The notes: generated from the letters alone by a model not told the origin. 50,389 nt of DNA from Candidatus Woesearchaeota archaeon (GCA_019322735.1 JAHWIG010000007.1:1-50389); one strand, 5' to 3'; shown: positions 17,137-25,982, numbered from the stretch's first letter. Made by a program: numbers and translations.

Positions 17137-17382
17137 TTAAGATTGTACCCTTTCAAGTTCTTTAATAAATTTTTCCCTTTCTATCCATCTATCTAATCTT
17201 GTTCGTTCTCTTCTTACACTTCTTTGAGTATTTATCACATCTTTTTCTCTTTGCCAATAATCTCTCTGTTGTGATCTTATCCTATCTCTATGTTCTTGAT
17301 AGTACTGTTTATTATATTCTATTACTTCTTCTTTATTCTGAAGATATCCTTTTTTGTAATATTCATTCCTGCTGTCAGTCAT
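17137..17382 (-). CDS. Highly charged hypothetical protein with tyrosine/arginine repeats (81 aa)
   Basis: From the ATG at 17382: MTDSRNEYYKKGYLQNKEEV, then repeated N-K-x-x-Y-x-x-E-x-R units (YNKQYYQEHRDRIRSQQRDY), strongly helical and basic. Such repeats occur in phage and HNH-associated nucleic-acid-binding proteins. An ATG at 17427 would add 15 residues of dissimilar character; the inner start fits a TATA-like TTTAAAT about 27 bp upstream. Function unknown. Confidence 0.55.
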   Translation of the reverse strand: MTDSRNEYYKKGYLQNKEEVIEYNKQYYQEHRDRIRSQQRDYWQREKDVINTQRSVRRERTRLDRWIEREKFIKELERVQS

Positions 17383-17474
17383 TTTAGAACAAAATAATAT
17401 AATGGATTTAAATAATCTTCTATGCATAAACAGTAGTAAACCTTTTAAATAGGCAAATATTATATTGTAAAAAT

Positions 17475-17891
17475 ATGGCAGAAGATGTTTTACACCTCTT
17501 TAAGAGGCATTATTTTAATCTTAGTGGAAATAAAGTAATAGAGTATATTATGTATAATACTACTCAACCACGCCTTGCATCTATTTCTTTAAATGGGTTA
17601 GCGGAACAGATAGTTCAGTCTAGTTTTAGGTATAGTCAAAGAGACTATTGTGTTCCTGAATGTGTCGTTCGTTCCCAAATTAGTAAGCAAAGAAACGTAT
17701 ATAATAAGAAAAAAAAGAAACCACGTTTCATAGGTGAGAAAGAATACTTCAATGAACCATTAGATAAAGAAAAAGAAGAAGGGCTCCTTGAGAAGATGAT
17801 AGATGTCTTGATGAAAAGGGTGGTAAAAAATATTCCTGTTGAGGAGAAAGAATATACGCAAAAAATTAAGGGTACTACTTGTGCTTATTAG
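17475..17891 (+). CDS. Hypothetical protein (138 aa)
   Basis: Not recognised. The first 65 residues look globular (FKRHYFNLSGNKVIEYIMY, LNGLAEQIVQSSFRYS), followed by two cysteines (YCVPEC), a lysine run and a charged helical C-terminus. The N-terminal pattern (short helices then SLNGLAEQI) could be an HTH. TATA-like TTTTAAATAG about 27 bp upstream suggests a leaderless transcript. Confidence 0.6.
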   Translation: MAEDVLHLFKRHYFNLSGNKVIEYIMYNTTQPRLASISLNGLAEQIVQSSFRYSQRDYCVPECVVRSQISKQRNVYNKKKKKPRFIGEKEYFNEPLDKEKEEGLLEKMIDVLMKRVVKNIPVEEKEYTQKIKGTTCAY

Positions 17892-17892
17892 T

Positions 17893-18912
17893 TTAATTAT
17901 TCTCAATTATTATCATTCCGTCCCTTTCCTCTATATGTGTACCAAATTTTTCAGAAGACTCTTTTATTCTTTCAATTGATTCCCTATAATTTGTTGCAGT
18001 AGCATGATTTACCTGCATATGTGATATTAAAGTAGGAATTAATCTTATTTCTTTTATGCCTTCTTTGTTAATATCAACAAGGAAGATAAATGACCTATCA
18101 TTTCTTAAATCTGGATCAACTGCATAATCATTAACAAAATCTCCTGTATCATACATTATTAGTTTTTTGTTGTATATCTCAATACCTTGAAATACATGTG
18201 CGCTGTGTCCATGTATAATGTCAATACCTGCATCTATCATCTGATGAGCAAAATCAACAAATGCCTGACTAGGGTGTTCCCTCATATTCGGCCCCCAGTG
18301 GATTGTTGCTATTAGGATATCAACTTCGTGCCTTATTTTATCAATATCCTTCTTAACATTATATATGTCTCCAACCTTGACGTAATTTGTTCCAGGATTA
18401 TGCATACCTGCTTCCCATTCTGGTTCATTATCAGTATAACCTATTATTCCTATTGTTATTCCGTGCTTTGTTATGATAATTGGTTCTTTTGCTCCAGTTA
18501 TATCAAGTCCTGCACCAACATGAAATATTTCTGCTTTATCTAATGTTGAGATAGTATCTAAAAGGCCCTCTTCGGAGAAATCCAAGATATGATTATTTGC
18601 CAGATTAACCACATCGATATCTGCTCTTACTAATGATTCAATAACCTCCGGGTCTGCTTTGGAGTTAAATACCTTTGGCACTGCTTTATTACTTCTTGTT
18701 AATGTTGTTTCTAAGTTTATGATATTTAAGTCTGTTTCTTTTAGTATGGGCATTATATTTCCCCAAGGATAGGAGTAATTGCTTAAAGAAATATGATCAT
18801 TTACAAGTCTGCCGAGCATTGTATCTCCGGCAAATCCAATTGTTATCATCTCTTTTTCTGGCATTGTGCATCCGATAAGTAGCAACAGTAATAAGGCCAT
18901 TATGCCTTTCAT
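17893..18912 (-). CDS. CapA/PGA-synthesis-type metallophosphatase-like lipoprotein
   Basis: 339 residues from the ATG at 18912. Lipobox LLLIGC, then the CapA fold: GFAGDTMLGR, INLETTLT, VVNLANNHILDFSEEG, GIIGYTDNEPEW, ATIHWGPNMREHPSQ, GHSAHVFQGIEI and YDTGDFVNDY. These carry the metal-binding D, N and H residues of calcineurin-like enzymes. CapA is linked to poly-gamma-glutamate capsule, but many archaeal homologues have no known substrate. TATA GTTATATCAAT at 18931-18941, centred 25 bp from the ATG, supports this start over the upstream ATG at 18972. Confidence 0.88.
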   Translation of the reverse strand: MKGIMALLLLLLIGCTMPEKEMITIGFAGDTMLGRLVNDHISLSNYSYPWGNIMPILKETDLNIINLETTLTRSNKAVPKVFNSKADPEVIESLVRADIDVVNLANNHILDFSEEGLLDTISTLDKAEIFHVGAGLDITGAKEPIIITKHGITIGIIGYTDNEPEWEAGMHNPGTNYVKVGDIYNVKKDIDKIRHEVDILIATIHWGPNMREHPSQAFVDFAHQMIDAGIDIIHGHSAHVFQGIEIYNKKLIMYDTGDFVNDYAVDPDLRNDRSFIFLVDINKEGIKEIRLIPTLISHMQVNHATATNYRESIERIKESSEKFGTHIEERDGMIIIENN

Positions 18913-18930
18913 AATGGCATAATGAAGGTT

Positions 18931-18960
18931 ATTGATATAACTATCGAAAAGATTTATATA
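18931..18960. promoter_or_regulatory. Overlapping divergent archaeal promoters
   Basis: Minus-strand TATA GTTATATCAAT (18931-18941) serves the CapA-like gene and plus-strand TTTATATA (18953-18960) serves the Ser-rich gene. Each is about 25 bp from its start codon, so both transcripts should be leaderless and the two promoters are close enough to interfere. Confidence 0.55.
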
Positions 18961-18981
18961 CCCCAATATCATTCATAGCTT

Positions 18982-19332
18982 ATGACTCAAGGAAATTATC
19001 AAAGTTCAAATTACCAAAGTAGTTCTTCGGGAAGTTATCAAACTAGTTCTATTCCTGTTACTGAGAATTATCAAGGTAGTTCTAATTCAGTATCAAATAG
19101 TTATAATAGTAGTAATAGTAGTTCATCTCCTGTTCAAATGTATGTTCCTTCTACTGAAACTGAAATGCCTTCCGAAGTAAGGGAAGTTATTGAAGAATCT
19201 GCTCAGATGTATAAGAGTAATGAAGTAGAAGAAATGAGTACTCAAAAAGAAGATGTTTCTATAGGAGATACAGGCCCTCAAAGACTTTGTTGTGGAAGGG
19301 GTTGTTATGACTGCGTACTTTTTACTAGATAA
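18982..19332 (+). CDS. Low-complexity Ser/Asn/Gln/Tyr protein with CCxxxCxxC tail
   Basis: 116 residues. Residues 1-50 are almost entirely Ser, Asn, Gln, Tyr and Gly (NYQSSNYQSSSS..), prion-like in composition. Residues 55-95 are acidic. The last 15 residues hold CCGRGCYDCVLF, similar to the Cys core of the small oxidoreductase-like and DUF5522-type domains (CCxxxCxxC). Leaderless by TATA spacing. Function unknown; the Cys tail suggests metal binding, and the N-terminus suggests assembly or phase separation. Confidence 0.7.
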   Translation: MTQGNYQSSNYQSSSSGSYQTSSIPVTENYQGSSNSVSNSYNSSNSSSSPVQMYVPSTETEMPSEVREVIEESAQMYKSNEVEEMSTQKEDVSIGDTGPQRLCCGRGCYDCVLFTR

Positions 19333-19338
19333 ATTCAA

Positions 19339-20844
19339 TTATTTCCAGTCTTCTATTAATTGAATAAATGTTCTTAAACAAATACCAGTTCCGCCTTTTT
19401 TCTTATAATCCTTATCAGATGGTGCCCACCCTGATGCGCCAATATCAAGATGTGCCCAAGGTGTTTTTTCAACAAAATTGCCTAAGAATAATCCTGCTGT
19501 GATTGTTCCAGGACCAAATGATTCTTTTGATGTATTTCTTACATCTGCTGATTCGCCTTTAACAAGCTCTTTATAATCATCTAGTAATGGGAGTTCCCAT
19601 GCATTTTCATCTGTTTTTTTTGATGCAGATAATATTTTATTCTTTAATTTTTCATTTGTTGACATCAATGAAGTTATCTCATATCCTAAAGCAAATATGC
19701 TTGCACCTGTTAATGTTGCTATGTCAATTATTGCCTTTGCCTTATAGTTTTTATCAGCATAACTCAATCCGTCTGCTAAGATTAATCTTCCTTCAGCATC
19801 AGTATGCCATACTTCAATAGTCTTCCCATTATATGCTTTTAATATATCTCCCTGCTTGTATGCTTTTGATCCAAGAAGATTTTCGCAAGTAGGAACTATT
19901 GCAATAACCCTTTTTTTTAGTTTTAATTGGCTTGCTGATTTTATAGTATAAAGGACAGTTGCTGCTCCAGCCATATCACAGCGCATATCTTCCATATATA
20001 TTGCTGGCTTAATATTTAATCCTCCACTATCAAAAGTTATTCCTTTTCCTACAAAGATTAATGGGTCTTTCTTTTTGCTGTTATAATCAAGAATAATGAA
20101 TTTTGGTTCTTGTGCGCTTCCCTTGCTTACAGCAGATAGCCCACCCATACCCATCTTTTCAATCTCTGCTTTTCCAAATATCTTAATCTTTATTGCACCA
20201 TTTGATTCTTTGGCTATTTTTCTTGCCTCATTTGCCAAATAAGTTGGAGTTATCAACTCTGCAGGCTCGTTTATTAGGTCTCTAATGCGTGTAACATTCT
20301 CAGATAATAATACTCCTTTTTTTAATCCTGCATTTACGCTTTCAGTGTTCTTTTTCTCTGGTTCAAGAATAACAACAGAATCTATCTTTTTTATCTTGTC
20401 TTTGTCTACTGTAATGTATTTTTTAAATTCATATAATCCAAGGACAATTCCTTCTGTAACTATTTGTGCTTTATTGTTGATTTTTAATCCTTTAATGTTC
20501 ATAGAATGGAGGGTTGTTGAGAATGATTTTATTCCAGTGTTTCTTATGGCTTTTGCTGTTACTGCAGATAGCCTCCTTAATTTTTCTGAGGTAATATCTT
20601 TTTCTTTTCCTAATCCCACAAGGAGTATTTTATTTGCAGGTAATTTTCTATGAGTGTTTATTAATTTAGCTTCTTTGAATTCTCCTTTGAATTCTTTATT
20701 TTTTATCATAAAAGATATTTCATTATTAATTGTGTCATCTATCTTTTTTATGTCTCCAGTTAGTTTTTGTTTTTCAAATAATCCAAGAATCAATGCTTCT
20801 GTTTTATGTCCTAGAATTTTTTCGTTTTTTGTTGTTACTTTCAT
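19339..20844 (-). CDS. pepA: Leucyl aminopeptidase (M17)
   Basis: Cytosolic di-zinc exopeptidase, 501 residues. The catalytic C-terminal domain has FVGKGITFDSGGLNIKP (metal/catalytic Lys and Asp), MRCDMAGAATV, and HTDAEGRLILADGLSY, the M17 signature (usually NTDAEGRL, here His in the first position). The N-terminal domain is typical of PepA. A strong SD (AAAGGAGGA, minus strand, 20851-20860) fixes the ATG at 20844. Confidence 0.95.
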   Translation of the reverse strand: MKVTTKNEKILGHKTEALILGLFEKQKLTGDIKKIDDTINNEISFMIKNKEFKGEFKEAKLINTHRKLPANKILLVGLGKEKDITSEKLRRLSAVTAKAIRNTGIKSFSTTLHSMNIKGLKINNKAQIVTEGIVLGLYEFKKYITVDKDKIKKIDSVVILEPEKKNTESVNAGLKKGVLLSENVTRIRDLINEPAELITPTYLANEARKIAKESNGAIKIKIFGKAEIEKMGMGGLSAVSKGSAQEPKFIILDYNSKKKDPLIFVGKGITFDSGGLNIKPAIYMEDMRCDMAGAATVLYTIKSASQLKLKKRVIAIVPTCENLLGSKAYKQGDILKAYNGKTIEVWHTDAEGRLILADGLSYADKNYKAKAIIDIATLTGASIFALGYEITSLMSTNEKLKNKILSASKKTDENAWELPLLDDYKELVKGESADVRNTSKESFGPGTITAGLFLGNFVEKTPWAHLDIGASGWAPSDKDYKKKGGTGICLRTFIQLIEDWK

Positions 20845-20916
20845 GATAGTTCCTCCTTTTTTATAAGAATATCTTTAGAGTTTTTAAAACTTTTCTAACT
20901 ACTATGATTGAGAGAA

Positions 20917-22005
20917 CTATAATTTCATCTCTTTATATGTATCTTTCCTCCTATCTAAAGTGCCCTTTCCACTTAATCCTGTAAGTGGTGTTGGTTTTAG
21001 ATAGTCATCTGCTGTAAATTCTTTGTTTGAATTAACTAATTCATGGTATTTAGGAAAATCAATCCATGTATGCCATTTTCCCTTCTTTTTGAATTTATTC
21101 TTGGCCATCATTACTACACGAGAAGATATTTGTTCAGAGACAATTTCATACTCAGGAAGATATTTGATTAGATCTTTTGAGAATTTAACAATATCTTCAT
21201 GGTAAGGCATATTCTTTTTGTCTAATCTCTGTCTTGATGCTCCTATAAACATATAAGCCTTTATTTCAATAAAATCTGGATCTCCTTTCATTATTAAGGT
21301 AGCATATTCTTTTGGGTGTAACATGTTCATTTCTTTTATCATTGTTAACCTTATGCAAGTTCTTTGTTTTTTTTCTGCCATGTATTCTAAACTTTTATTC
21401 ATCCTTTCCCAGTAATCTTTGAATAATGGTACATCAATATGTTTCAGTAAATCTTTAGTTGGAGCATCTACACTGATGTAAAACTGTGTTATAGGATTAA
21501 GATCTCTTATCTGTTCAGGATACTGTGCATTTGTAACCAAGAATGTTGAGATTCCCTTTTTGTTGAAAATTTCTATAGCTTTATTCAACTTAGGATAGAT
21601 TATTGGTTCTCCTGTTAATGATAAGGCTACATGTTTCACTTCTTTAGTTGTTTCATAAGATCTAGGAGTTACTTTATCATTTCCTTTAAATCCTGCCAAT
21701 AAATTATGATGATGAAATAATGAGCCTTCAATTATCTCTTCTGGATCATCAACTTTCCATTTCCATTCTTTTGCTACTGGTGCTTTATATCCCCTCCAAC
21801 AGAAAGTGCATCTATTTGCACAACTGATGCTTGTAGACATTTGCATGCACTGATTGCTCATTATGCCATAGAATTTAAGTTTATAGCAGCCACCTTCTCC
21901 CCTAATCATATTCTTGGTCCAGCCGCAGATTTTTACAGCGCTATGACTGCCAACAACCCTATATTGCTGTTTTTCAAGTTCTTGTTTTGCAGCTTCTGTT
22001 AACAT
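20917..22005 (-). CDS. taw1: 4-demethylwyosine synthase (Taw1/TYW1)
   Basis: Radical SAM enzyme that condenses N1-methylguanosine-37 of tRNA-Phe with pyruvate to form the wyosine tricycle. 362 residues from the ATG at 22005. Radical SAM motif CANRCTFCWRG; second-cluster cysteines in KICGW, GGCYK and NQCMQ, spaced 13 and 13 as in Methanocaldococcus TYW1. Conserved SLTGEPIIYP and WIDFPKYHEL. The inner ATG is chosen because it follows the dph2 stop by one base (TAAAATG) and puts the first cluster Cys at residue 27, as in homologues; 22044 is the alternative. Confidence 0.94.
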   Translation of the reverse strand: MLTEAAKQELEKQQYRVVGSHSAVKICGWTKNMIRGEGGCYKLKFYGIMSNQCMQMSTSISCANRCTFCWRGYKAPVAKEWKWKVDDPEEIIEGSLFHHHNLLAGFKGNDKVTPRSYETTKEVKHVALSLTGEPIIYPKLNKAIEIFNKKGISTFLVTNAQYPEQIRDLNPITQFYISVDAPTKDLLKHIDVPLFKDYWERMNKSLEYMAEKKQRTCIRLTMIKEMNMLHPKEYATLIMKGDPDFIEIKAYMFIGASRQRLDKKNMPYHEDIVKFSKDLIKYLPEYEIVSEQISSRVVMMAKNKFKKKGKWHTWIDFPKYHELVNSNKEFTADDYLKPTPLTGLSGKGTLDRRKDTYKEMKL

Positions 22006-22006
22006 T

Positions 22007-22717
22007 TTATTTTGAGAGTATTTTTTCTGCATTAAGTGCATCATTGATGTTTATAACACCTTTTATGAATTTTTCCTGGTCGTCTGTGCCAATCCTTGGG
22101 CATGCCGTATTTATCCATATGTCAATAAATGGGAAGTTTTCAAGCTGATCAAATGAAACATTGTTATCAATAAAGTGATAGAACTTCTTATTTATATATC
22201 TTTTCTCCAATTCCAAAGCAGTAAAGAGCTGTTCCTGTCCTGGTTTAACTGTTGTTATTGTTCCTATTGTATCTGATGCAAGGAATTTTTTCAATGATGC
22301 ATTGTATCTATTTATTATTGATTTTAAGTCTTCCTGAGTTATCAAGTTCATTGATTCTGTCATAGGATCATTGCATATAATCTCTTTCTGGGCATACATC
22401 AATGCGTATGGATGGAATTTTCCGTCTCCAATGTATAAGAAGTAATCTATCTTTGACAGATCAGACAGATTTAAGGACTCATGATATGAAACGCACCCAA
22501 GCAATTGACTTTCTACATGCGTTCTTGCTGCTTTTGATGTTGTTATCTTTATCTTTAATTTCTTTAATTGTTCTTTAACTTTTTCGAGTTTGTTTACAAA
22601 TTGAACAGAAGCATATAGTGCTGTATTTTTTACTTTGTTCTTTTTAAGAAAATCTATGGTTTTCTTGCATAATTCTACTTTCCCTGTATATGGTGCATCT
22701 AAAAATAATACTTTCAT
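22007..22717 (-). CDS. dph2: Dph2 diphthamide synthase, C-terminal domains (split gene)
   Basis: 236 residues matching domains 2 and 3 of archaeal Dph2, the radical enzyme that transfers a 3-amino-3-carboxypropyl group from SAM to a histidine of EF-2. Two of the three cluster cysteines are here: QLLGC (domain 2) and NTACPRIGTDD (domain 3). YFLYIGDGKFHPYAL is a family motif. The first cysteine is on the separate upstream gene (22719-22988). The start ATG follows that gene's stop by one base (TAAGATG) in a different frame. Confidence 0.88.
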   Translation of the reverse strand: MKVLFLDAPYTGKVELCKKTIDFLKKNKVKNTALYASVQFVNKLEKVKEQLKKLKIKITTSKAARTHVESQLLGCVSYHESLNLSDLSKIDYFLYIGDGKFHPYALMYAQKEIICNDPMTESMNLITQEDLKSIINRYNASLKKFLASDTIGTITTVKPGQEQLFTALELEKRYINKKFYHFIDNNVSFDQLENFPFIDIWINTACPRIGTDDQEKFIKGVININDALNAEKILSK

Positions 22718-22718
22718 C

Positions 22719-22988
22719 TTACCAGCCTTGTTTTTTATGAAAAGGGTTATGTCCCCAACTAATCATTAAATCTATTTTTAATCTTTCTAATCCAAGAGGA
22801 ATATCGCATGCTCCAAAATTACTTCCTAACCAGATAAAGATTTTTGCATTTGTCTCTTTTGTTATCTTATCTGATATTTCCTTAGCTAATGGCTTCATAC
22901 CATCAGGTAACTGAATACAGACAGTTTTTGCCTTATTCTTCTTAATATTCTCTATAGCTTTGTCTAATTCTGGGTTATATAGTGACAT
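22719..22988 (-). CDS. dph2: Dph2 diphthamide synthase, N-terminal domain (split gene)
   Basis: 89 residues corresponding to domain 1 of Dph2: KTVCIQLPDGMKPLA, then GSNFGACDIPL with the first cluster cysteine (about C60), and a truncated end at ISWGHNPFHKKQGW. In intact homologues the chain continues into domain 2, encoded here by the next gene. Either a true gene fission with the subunits assembling, or a frameshift. TATA TTTTATTTAAAA centred about 25 bp before the ATG indicates a leaderless operon dph2N-dph2C-taw1. Confidence 0.85.
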   Translation of the reverse strand: MSLYNPELDKAIENIKKNKAKTVCIQLPDGMKPLAKEISDKITKETNAKIFIWLGSNFGACDIPLGLERLKIDLMISWGHNPFHKKQGW

Positions 22989-23042
22989 AAAGCAAAAAAG
23001 TGCGTATTTTATTTAAAAAAGTATTGGTTTTAGTGCTTAGAA

Positions 23043-23372
23043 TTACTCTTGAACGTACTTTGTGTTTGTCTTTATTGCTTTAACTGCATGTTTCATCTCT
23101 TTTACAAGATATTGATAATGTTCATCTATAGAAATTAGATTATTTTCTTTTGCCCATTTTAATATCTCTTCTGGATCTTCTGAGGAGAAATTAGATTCAA
23201 TCTTGTTTTTATACCATCCTTTCTTATCTTGATAATTACAATGAGCTATATTGATTGTTTTTCCTTCTATATTAATTAAAAAGTATCCTTTTGGATCTAA
23301 TTCAATAGGACTGCATGTTTTTCCCTTTAATTCTTCAGGAACCTGCATAATATATGGTTTTTCTGCTTGCAT
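23043..23372 (-). CDS. DUF4346-like hypothetical protein (109 aa)
   Basis: From the ATG at 23372: MQAEKPYIMQVPEELKG, then CSPIELDPKGYFLINIEG and INIAHCNYQDKKGWYKNKI. The DPKGYFLI word recalls the DUF4346 family of small archaeal proteins, found alone or with methyltransferase subunits; I hold this loosely. A TATA-like TTTTTTAAAG 26 bp before M18 and none before the ATG at 23423 favour the shorter form. It shares an intergenic region with the radical SAM gene. Confidence 0.65.
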   Translation of the reverse strand: MQAEKPYIMQVPEELKGKTCSPIELDPKGYFLINIEGKTINIAHCNYQDKKGWYKNKIESNFSSEDPEEILKWAKENNLISIDEHYQYLVKEMKHAVKAIKTNTKYVQE

Positions 23373-23452
23373 ATTGCTTATTCTGCTGTTTTTCTTTAAA
23401 AAAGGTTGCTTTTTAAGAAACATTTTTAAACTACTTTTTTGTGCTTAGGTAT

Positions 23453-24661
23453 ATGTTATCATGGAGTGATTTATCCTTTGAGGATAAAGAAGAAAAAGTA
23501 ATTGTTACATTGTATAAGTATTTCTATAAAGAATTCTCTAAAGAAGAGATTGAAGAACTTGGAGAATATGAGATAAAAGAAAATAAATTAAAGCTAAAAA
23601 AGTTAGATGAATCTGCTTCACAAAAGAAATTTATGAGATTCTTCAGGAAATATAAACAAGATTTATTGTTTAAGATTAATGGAAATAAGGCAATCTTTGT
23701 TGATGAAGATATGGAATTACCTTTAATTGGGTTGAATTTCTTAGGAATATTGGATAAAGGGAGTGAAATATTGGAAATAAAGCCAATAACTGGATGTAAT
23801 GCTGGATGTAATTTCTGCTCTGTAAATGAAGGATTTGGAACAAATAAAGAGATAGATTTTGTTGTGGATAAAGATTATTTAGTAAATGAAACTAAAGTGC
23901 TATTATCATTCAAGCAAACAGATAATATTAGTTTGTGGTTAAATCCTCATGGAGATCCAACATTATATTCAAAATTAGTTGAATATTGTGAAGAAGTTAT
24001 TGGAGACAAACATGTCAAAGATATCCATATTATCACAAATGGGTTATTATTATCTAAAATTATGGTTGATGACTTAGTTAAAGTTTCAAAGAAACATAAA
24101 AAATCAATACATATCTCATTATCTATGTCTGGAATAGAAAATGCAAAGAAGATGATGGGTCCATATTACAATCTTGATCTTGTACTGAAGAATTTAGATT
24201 ATGCTCTTGATAAACTCAAAGTGATAATAACCCCTGTGTGGGTGCATGGAATGAATGATGAAGATGTAAGAAAATTGGTATTATTTGCTAAAGAAAAAAA
24301 AGTAAATATAGCTATACAAAAATTCTGTAAAAATAAAAGGGGAAGAAACCCTGTTAAAGAAATTTCTTGGGAGAAGTTTTTCAAAGACATGGAGGTATTA
24401 GAGAAAGAGACAAAACATAATCTAACACAAGAACTTGGAAAGATAAAGGAAACAAATCAACTTCCATTAATATGTAATAAGAAAGAAAAAATAAATGTTA
24501 AGATTGTATGTTCTGGAAGGCGTTATAATAGTGCTCTTGGTATACTAGATAATTCAAAAGGAAGACGAGCAGTTGCTTTGGTTGGTTGCGATAAAAATAA
24601 GAAGATGGTTAAAGCAATAGTATTAAGCAATAAATATAATATGATTTTGGCTAAATGCTAA
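23453..24661 (+). CDS. Archaeal radical SAM protein of unknown substrate, with TRAM-like C-terminus
   Basis: 402 residues. An N-terminal domain of about 105 residues, then PLIGLNFLGILDKGSEILEIKPITGCNAGCNFCSVNEG with the CxxxCxxC cluster motif, then NPHGDPTLY, HIITNGLLLS, TPVWVHGMNDEDV and RGRNP. The last 55 residues look like a small beta-barrel (TRAM-like), common in RNA-modifying radical SAM enzymes. It matches the uncharacterised archaeal COG2100-like family. An RNA substrate is a guess from the TRAM-like end. TATA TTTTTAAACT 26 bp upstream fixes the ATG at 23453. Confidence 0.85.
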   Translation: MLSWSDLSFEDKEEKVIVTLYKYFYKEFSKEEIEELGEYEIKENKLKLKKLDESASQKKFMRFFRKYKQDLLFKINGNKAIFVDEDMELPLIGLNFLGILDKGSEILEIKPITGCNAGCNFCSVNEGFGTNKEIDFVVDKDYLVNETKVLLSFKQTDNISLWLNPHGDPTLYSKLVEYCEEVIGDKHVKDIHIITNGLLLSKIMVDDLVKVSKKHKKSIHISLSMSGIENAKKMMGPYYNLDLVLKNLDYALDKLKVIITPVWVHGMNDEDVRKLVLFAKEKKVNIAIQKFCKNKRGRNPVKEISWEKFFKDMEVLEKETKHNLTQELGKIKETNQLPLICNKKEKINVKIVCSGRRYNSALGILDNSKGRRAVALVGCDKNKKMVKAIVLSNKYNMILAKC

Positions 24662-25006
24662 TCACCTATAGAGGATTATTCCTGCAACAACCATAATTTC
24701 TAGAATTATCCAAGTTGAATATGTGATTATTATCGGTTTTTCTTTATGCATCACACCATATACTACCCAAAAGACTGCAACAAATAAGTAAGAAACCCAA
24801 GAAAGTAATGATACTCCTGCAGCTGTTTTATCTCCCCATATTTTAATTACTTGTGGAATAGTCATTAATGGCCCAAATACCCCAACAACATAAATTGCCT
24901 TGTCCATAAATCTTTTCAGTGGATCTTTAGTTGGATAACTCTCATGTAATTTATGTATTCTCTTCCTTCTGTGGAAATGATGTAATCCGTGACTATCCTG
25001 TGCCAT
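24662..25006 (-). CDS. SemiSWEET / PQ-loop membrane protein
   Basis: 114 residues with three TM segments and a His-rich N-terminal extension (HGLHHFHRRKRIHKLH). The first TM carries GPLMTIPQVIKIW, the PQ motif, followed by DKTAAGVSLLSW, the usual SemiSWEET sequence. Such proteins dimerise to form sugar transporters. The stop abuts the stop of the convergent radical SAM gene. Confidence 0.85.
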   Translation of the reverse strand: MAQDSHGLHHFHRRKRIHKLHESYPTKDPLKRFMDKAIYVVGVFGPLMTIPQVIKIWGDKTAAGVSLLSWVSYLFVAVFWVVYGVMHKEKPIIITYSTWIILEIMVVAGIILYR

Positions 25007-25008
25007 TT

Positions 25009-25338
25009 TTAAAAATCAATCCTGAATTCTTTCCCCCAATCTTTAAATCCTATTTTTTCATATAAATTATGAACTCTTGGTTTTGAATTTCTGCTTGTGC
25101 AGATTAACTTGTAACATCCTTGATTTTTAGCTTCTTCGATTAATTTTGTTACTAATTTTGAGCCTATGCCTTGCCCTCTTAATGATTCGTCAACAAAAAC
25201 ATCTTCCATAAAGCCGAATGGTTCTTTATGTAAATCGTTATTCATCAAATAAAGGTAAGCTCTTGCAACTTCTTTATTATCTTTTTCTACATGGAATTTT
25301 ATTCCTTTTGCAGTAATTTCTTTTTGGTTGATATCCAT
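25009..25338 (-). CDS. GNAT-family N-acetyltransferase
   Basis: 109 residues. The acetyl-CoA-binding motif A is clear: VDESLRGQGIGSKLVTKLIEEAKNQG, followed by YKLICTSRNSKPRVHNLYEKIGF (motif B). Short, with a minimal N-terminal half (KEVARAYLYLMNN). Substrate unknown. It lies 2 bp upstream of the SemiSWEET gene on the same strand. Confidence 0.88.
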   Translation of the reverse strand: MDINQKEITAKGIKFHVEKDNKEVARAYLYLMNNDLHKEPFGFMEDVFVDESLRGQGIGSKLVTKLIEEAKNQGCYKLICTSRNSKPRVHNLYEKIGFKDWGKEFRIDF

Positions 25339-25410
25339 TCCCTTTTTGAATCAGTAATCACTTAAATATTCTTCGTTAATTATTTAAATAATCAGTAATT
25401 TGTACTTTTT

Positions 25411-25947
25411 ATGAAAGTTTTGGTGGGGTCTAAGAATCCGGTGAAGATAGAGGCAGCTAATGAGGCTTTTTCTCATTATTTTGACAATGTAAATGTAACT
25501 GGTTTTTCAGTTGATTCTAAGGTACCTAATCAGCCTGTAAATGATCAGATTTTTGAGGGCGCAAGAAACAGAGCATTAGAATTAATAATAATAAATGAAG
25601 ATGAGAAACTAGGAGCAGATTTCTTTGTAGGTATGGAGGGTGGAATCACCAACCAATATTCAAGATGGATGGCTTGTGGCGGAATGTATATAATTGATAA
25701 GAAAGGCAGAGATAGTTTTGGAACTTCTTCTCATTTTGAGATTCCTGATTATATGGCCAATGAATTATTGACAGGGGTTGAGATGGGTGTTTTTATGGAC
25801 AAAATAATGAATGAAGAAAATACAAAGCAGAGAGGCGGAGCTATTGGTTTTCTAACAAAAGATGTAATGGGCAGAAAAGAGCTGTATGTACCTGGTTTAA
25901 TATCTGCATTAGTTCCTTTTATGAATGAAGAGATGTATTTCAAATAG
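25411..25947 (+). CDS. yjjX: Inosine/xanthosine triphosphatase (YjjX/DUF84 family)
   Basis: 178 residues. House-cleaning NTPase that hydrolyses non-canonical purine nucleotides. Family motifs: VGSKNPVKIEAANEAF at the N-terminus, NQPVNDQIFEGARNRA, DFFVGMEGGI and GGAIGFLTKDVMGRKELY. A TATA-like TTATTTAAATAAT about 27 bp upstream suggests leaderless translation. Confidence 0.93.
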   Translation: MKVLVGSKNPVKIEAANEAFSHYFDNVNVTGFSVDSKVPNQPVNDQIFEGARNRALELIIINEDEKLGADFFVGMEGGITNQYSRWMACGGMYIIDKKGRDSFGTSSHFEIPDYMANELLTGVEMGVFMDKIMNEENTKQRGGAIGFLTKDVMGRKELYVPGLISALVPFMNEEMYFK

Positions 25948-25982
25948 TAATATTATTAAATAATGATGATTTTCTTTGGCAT

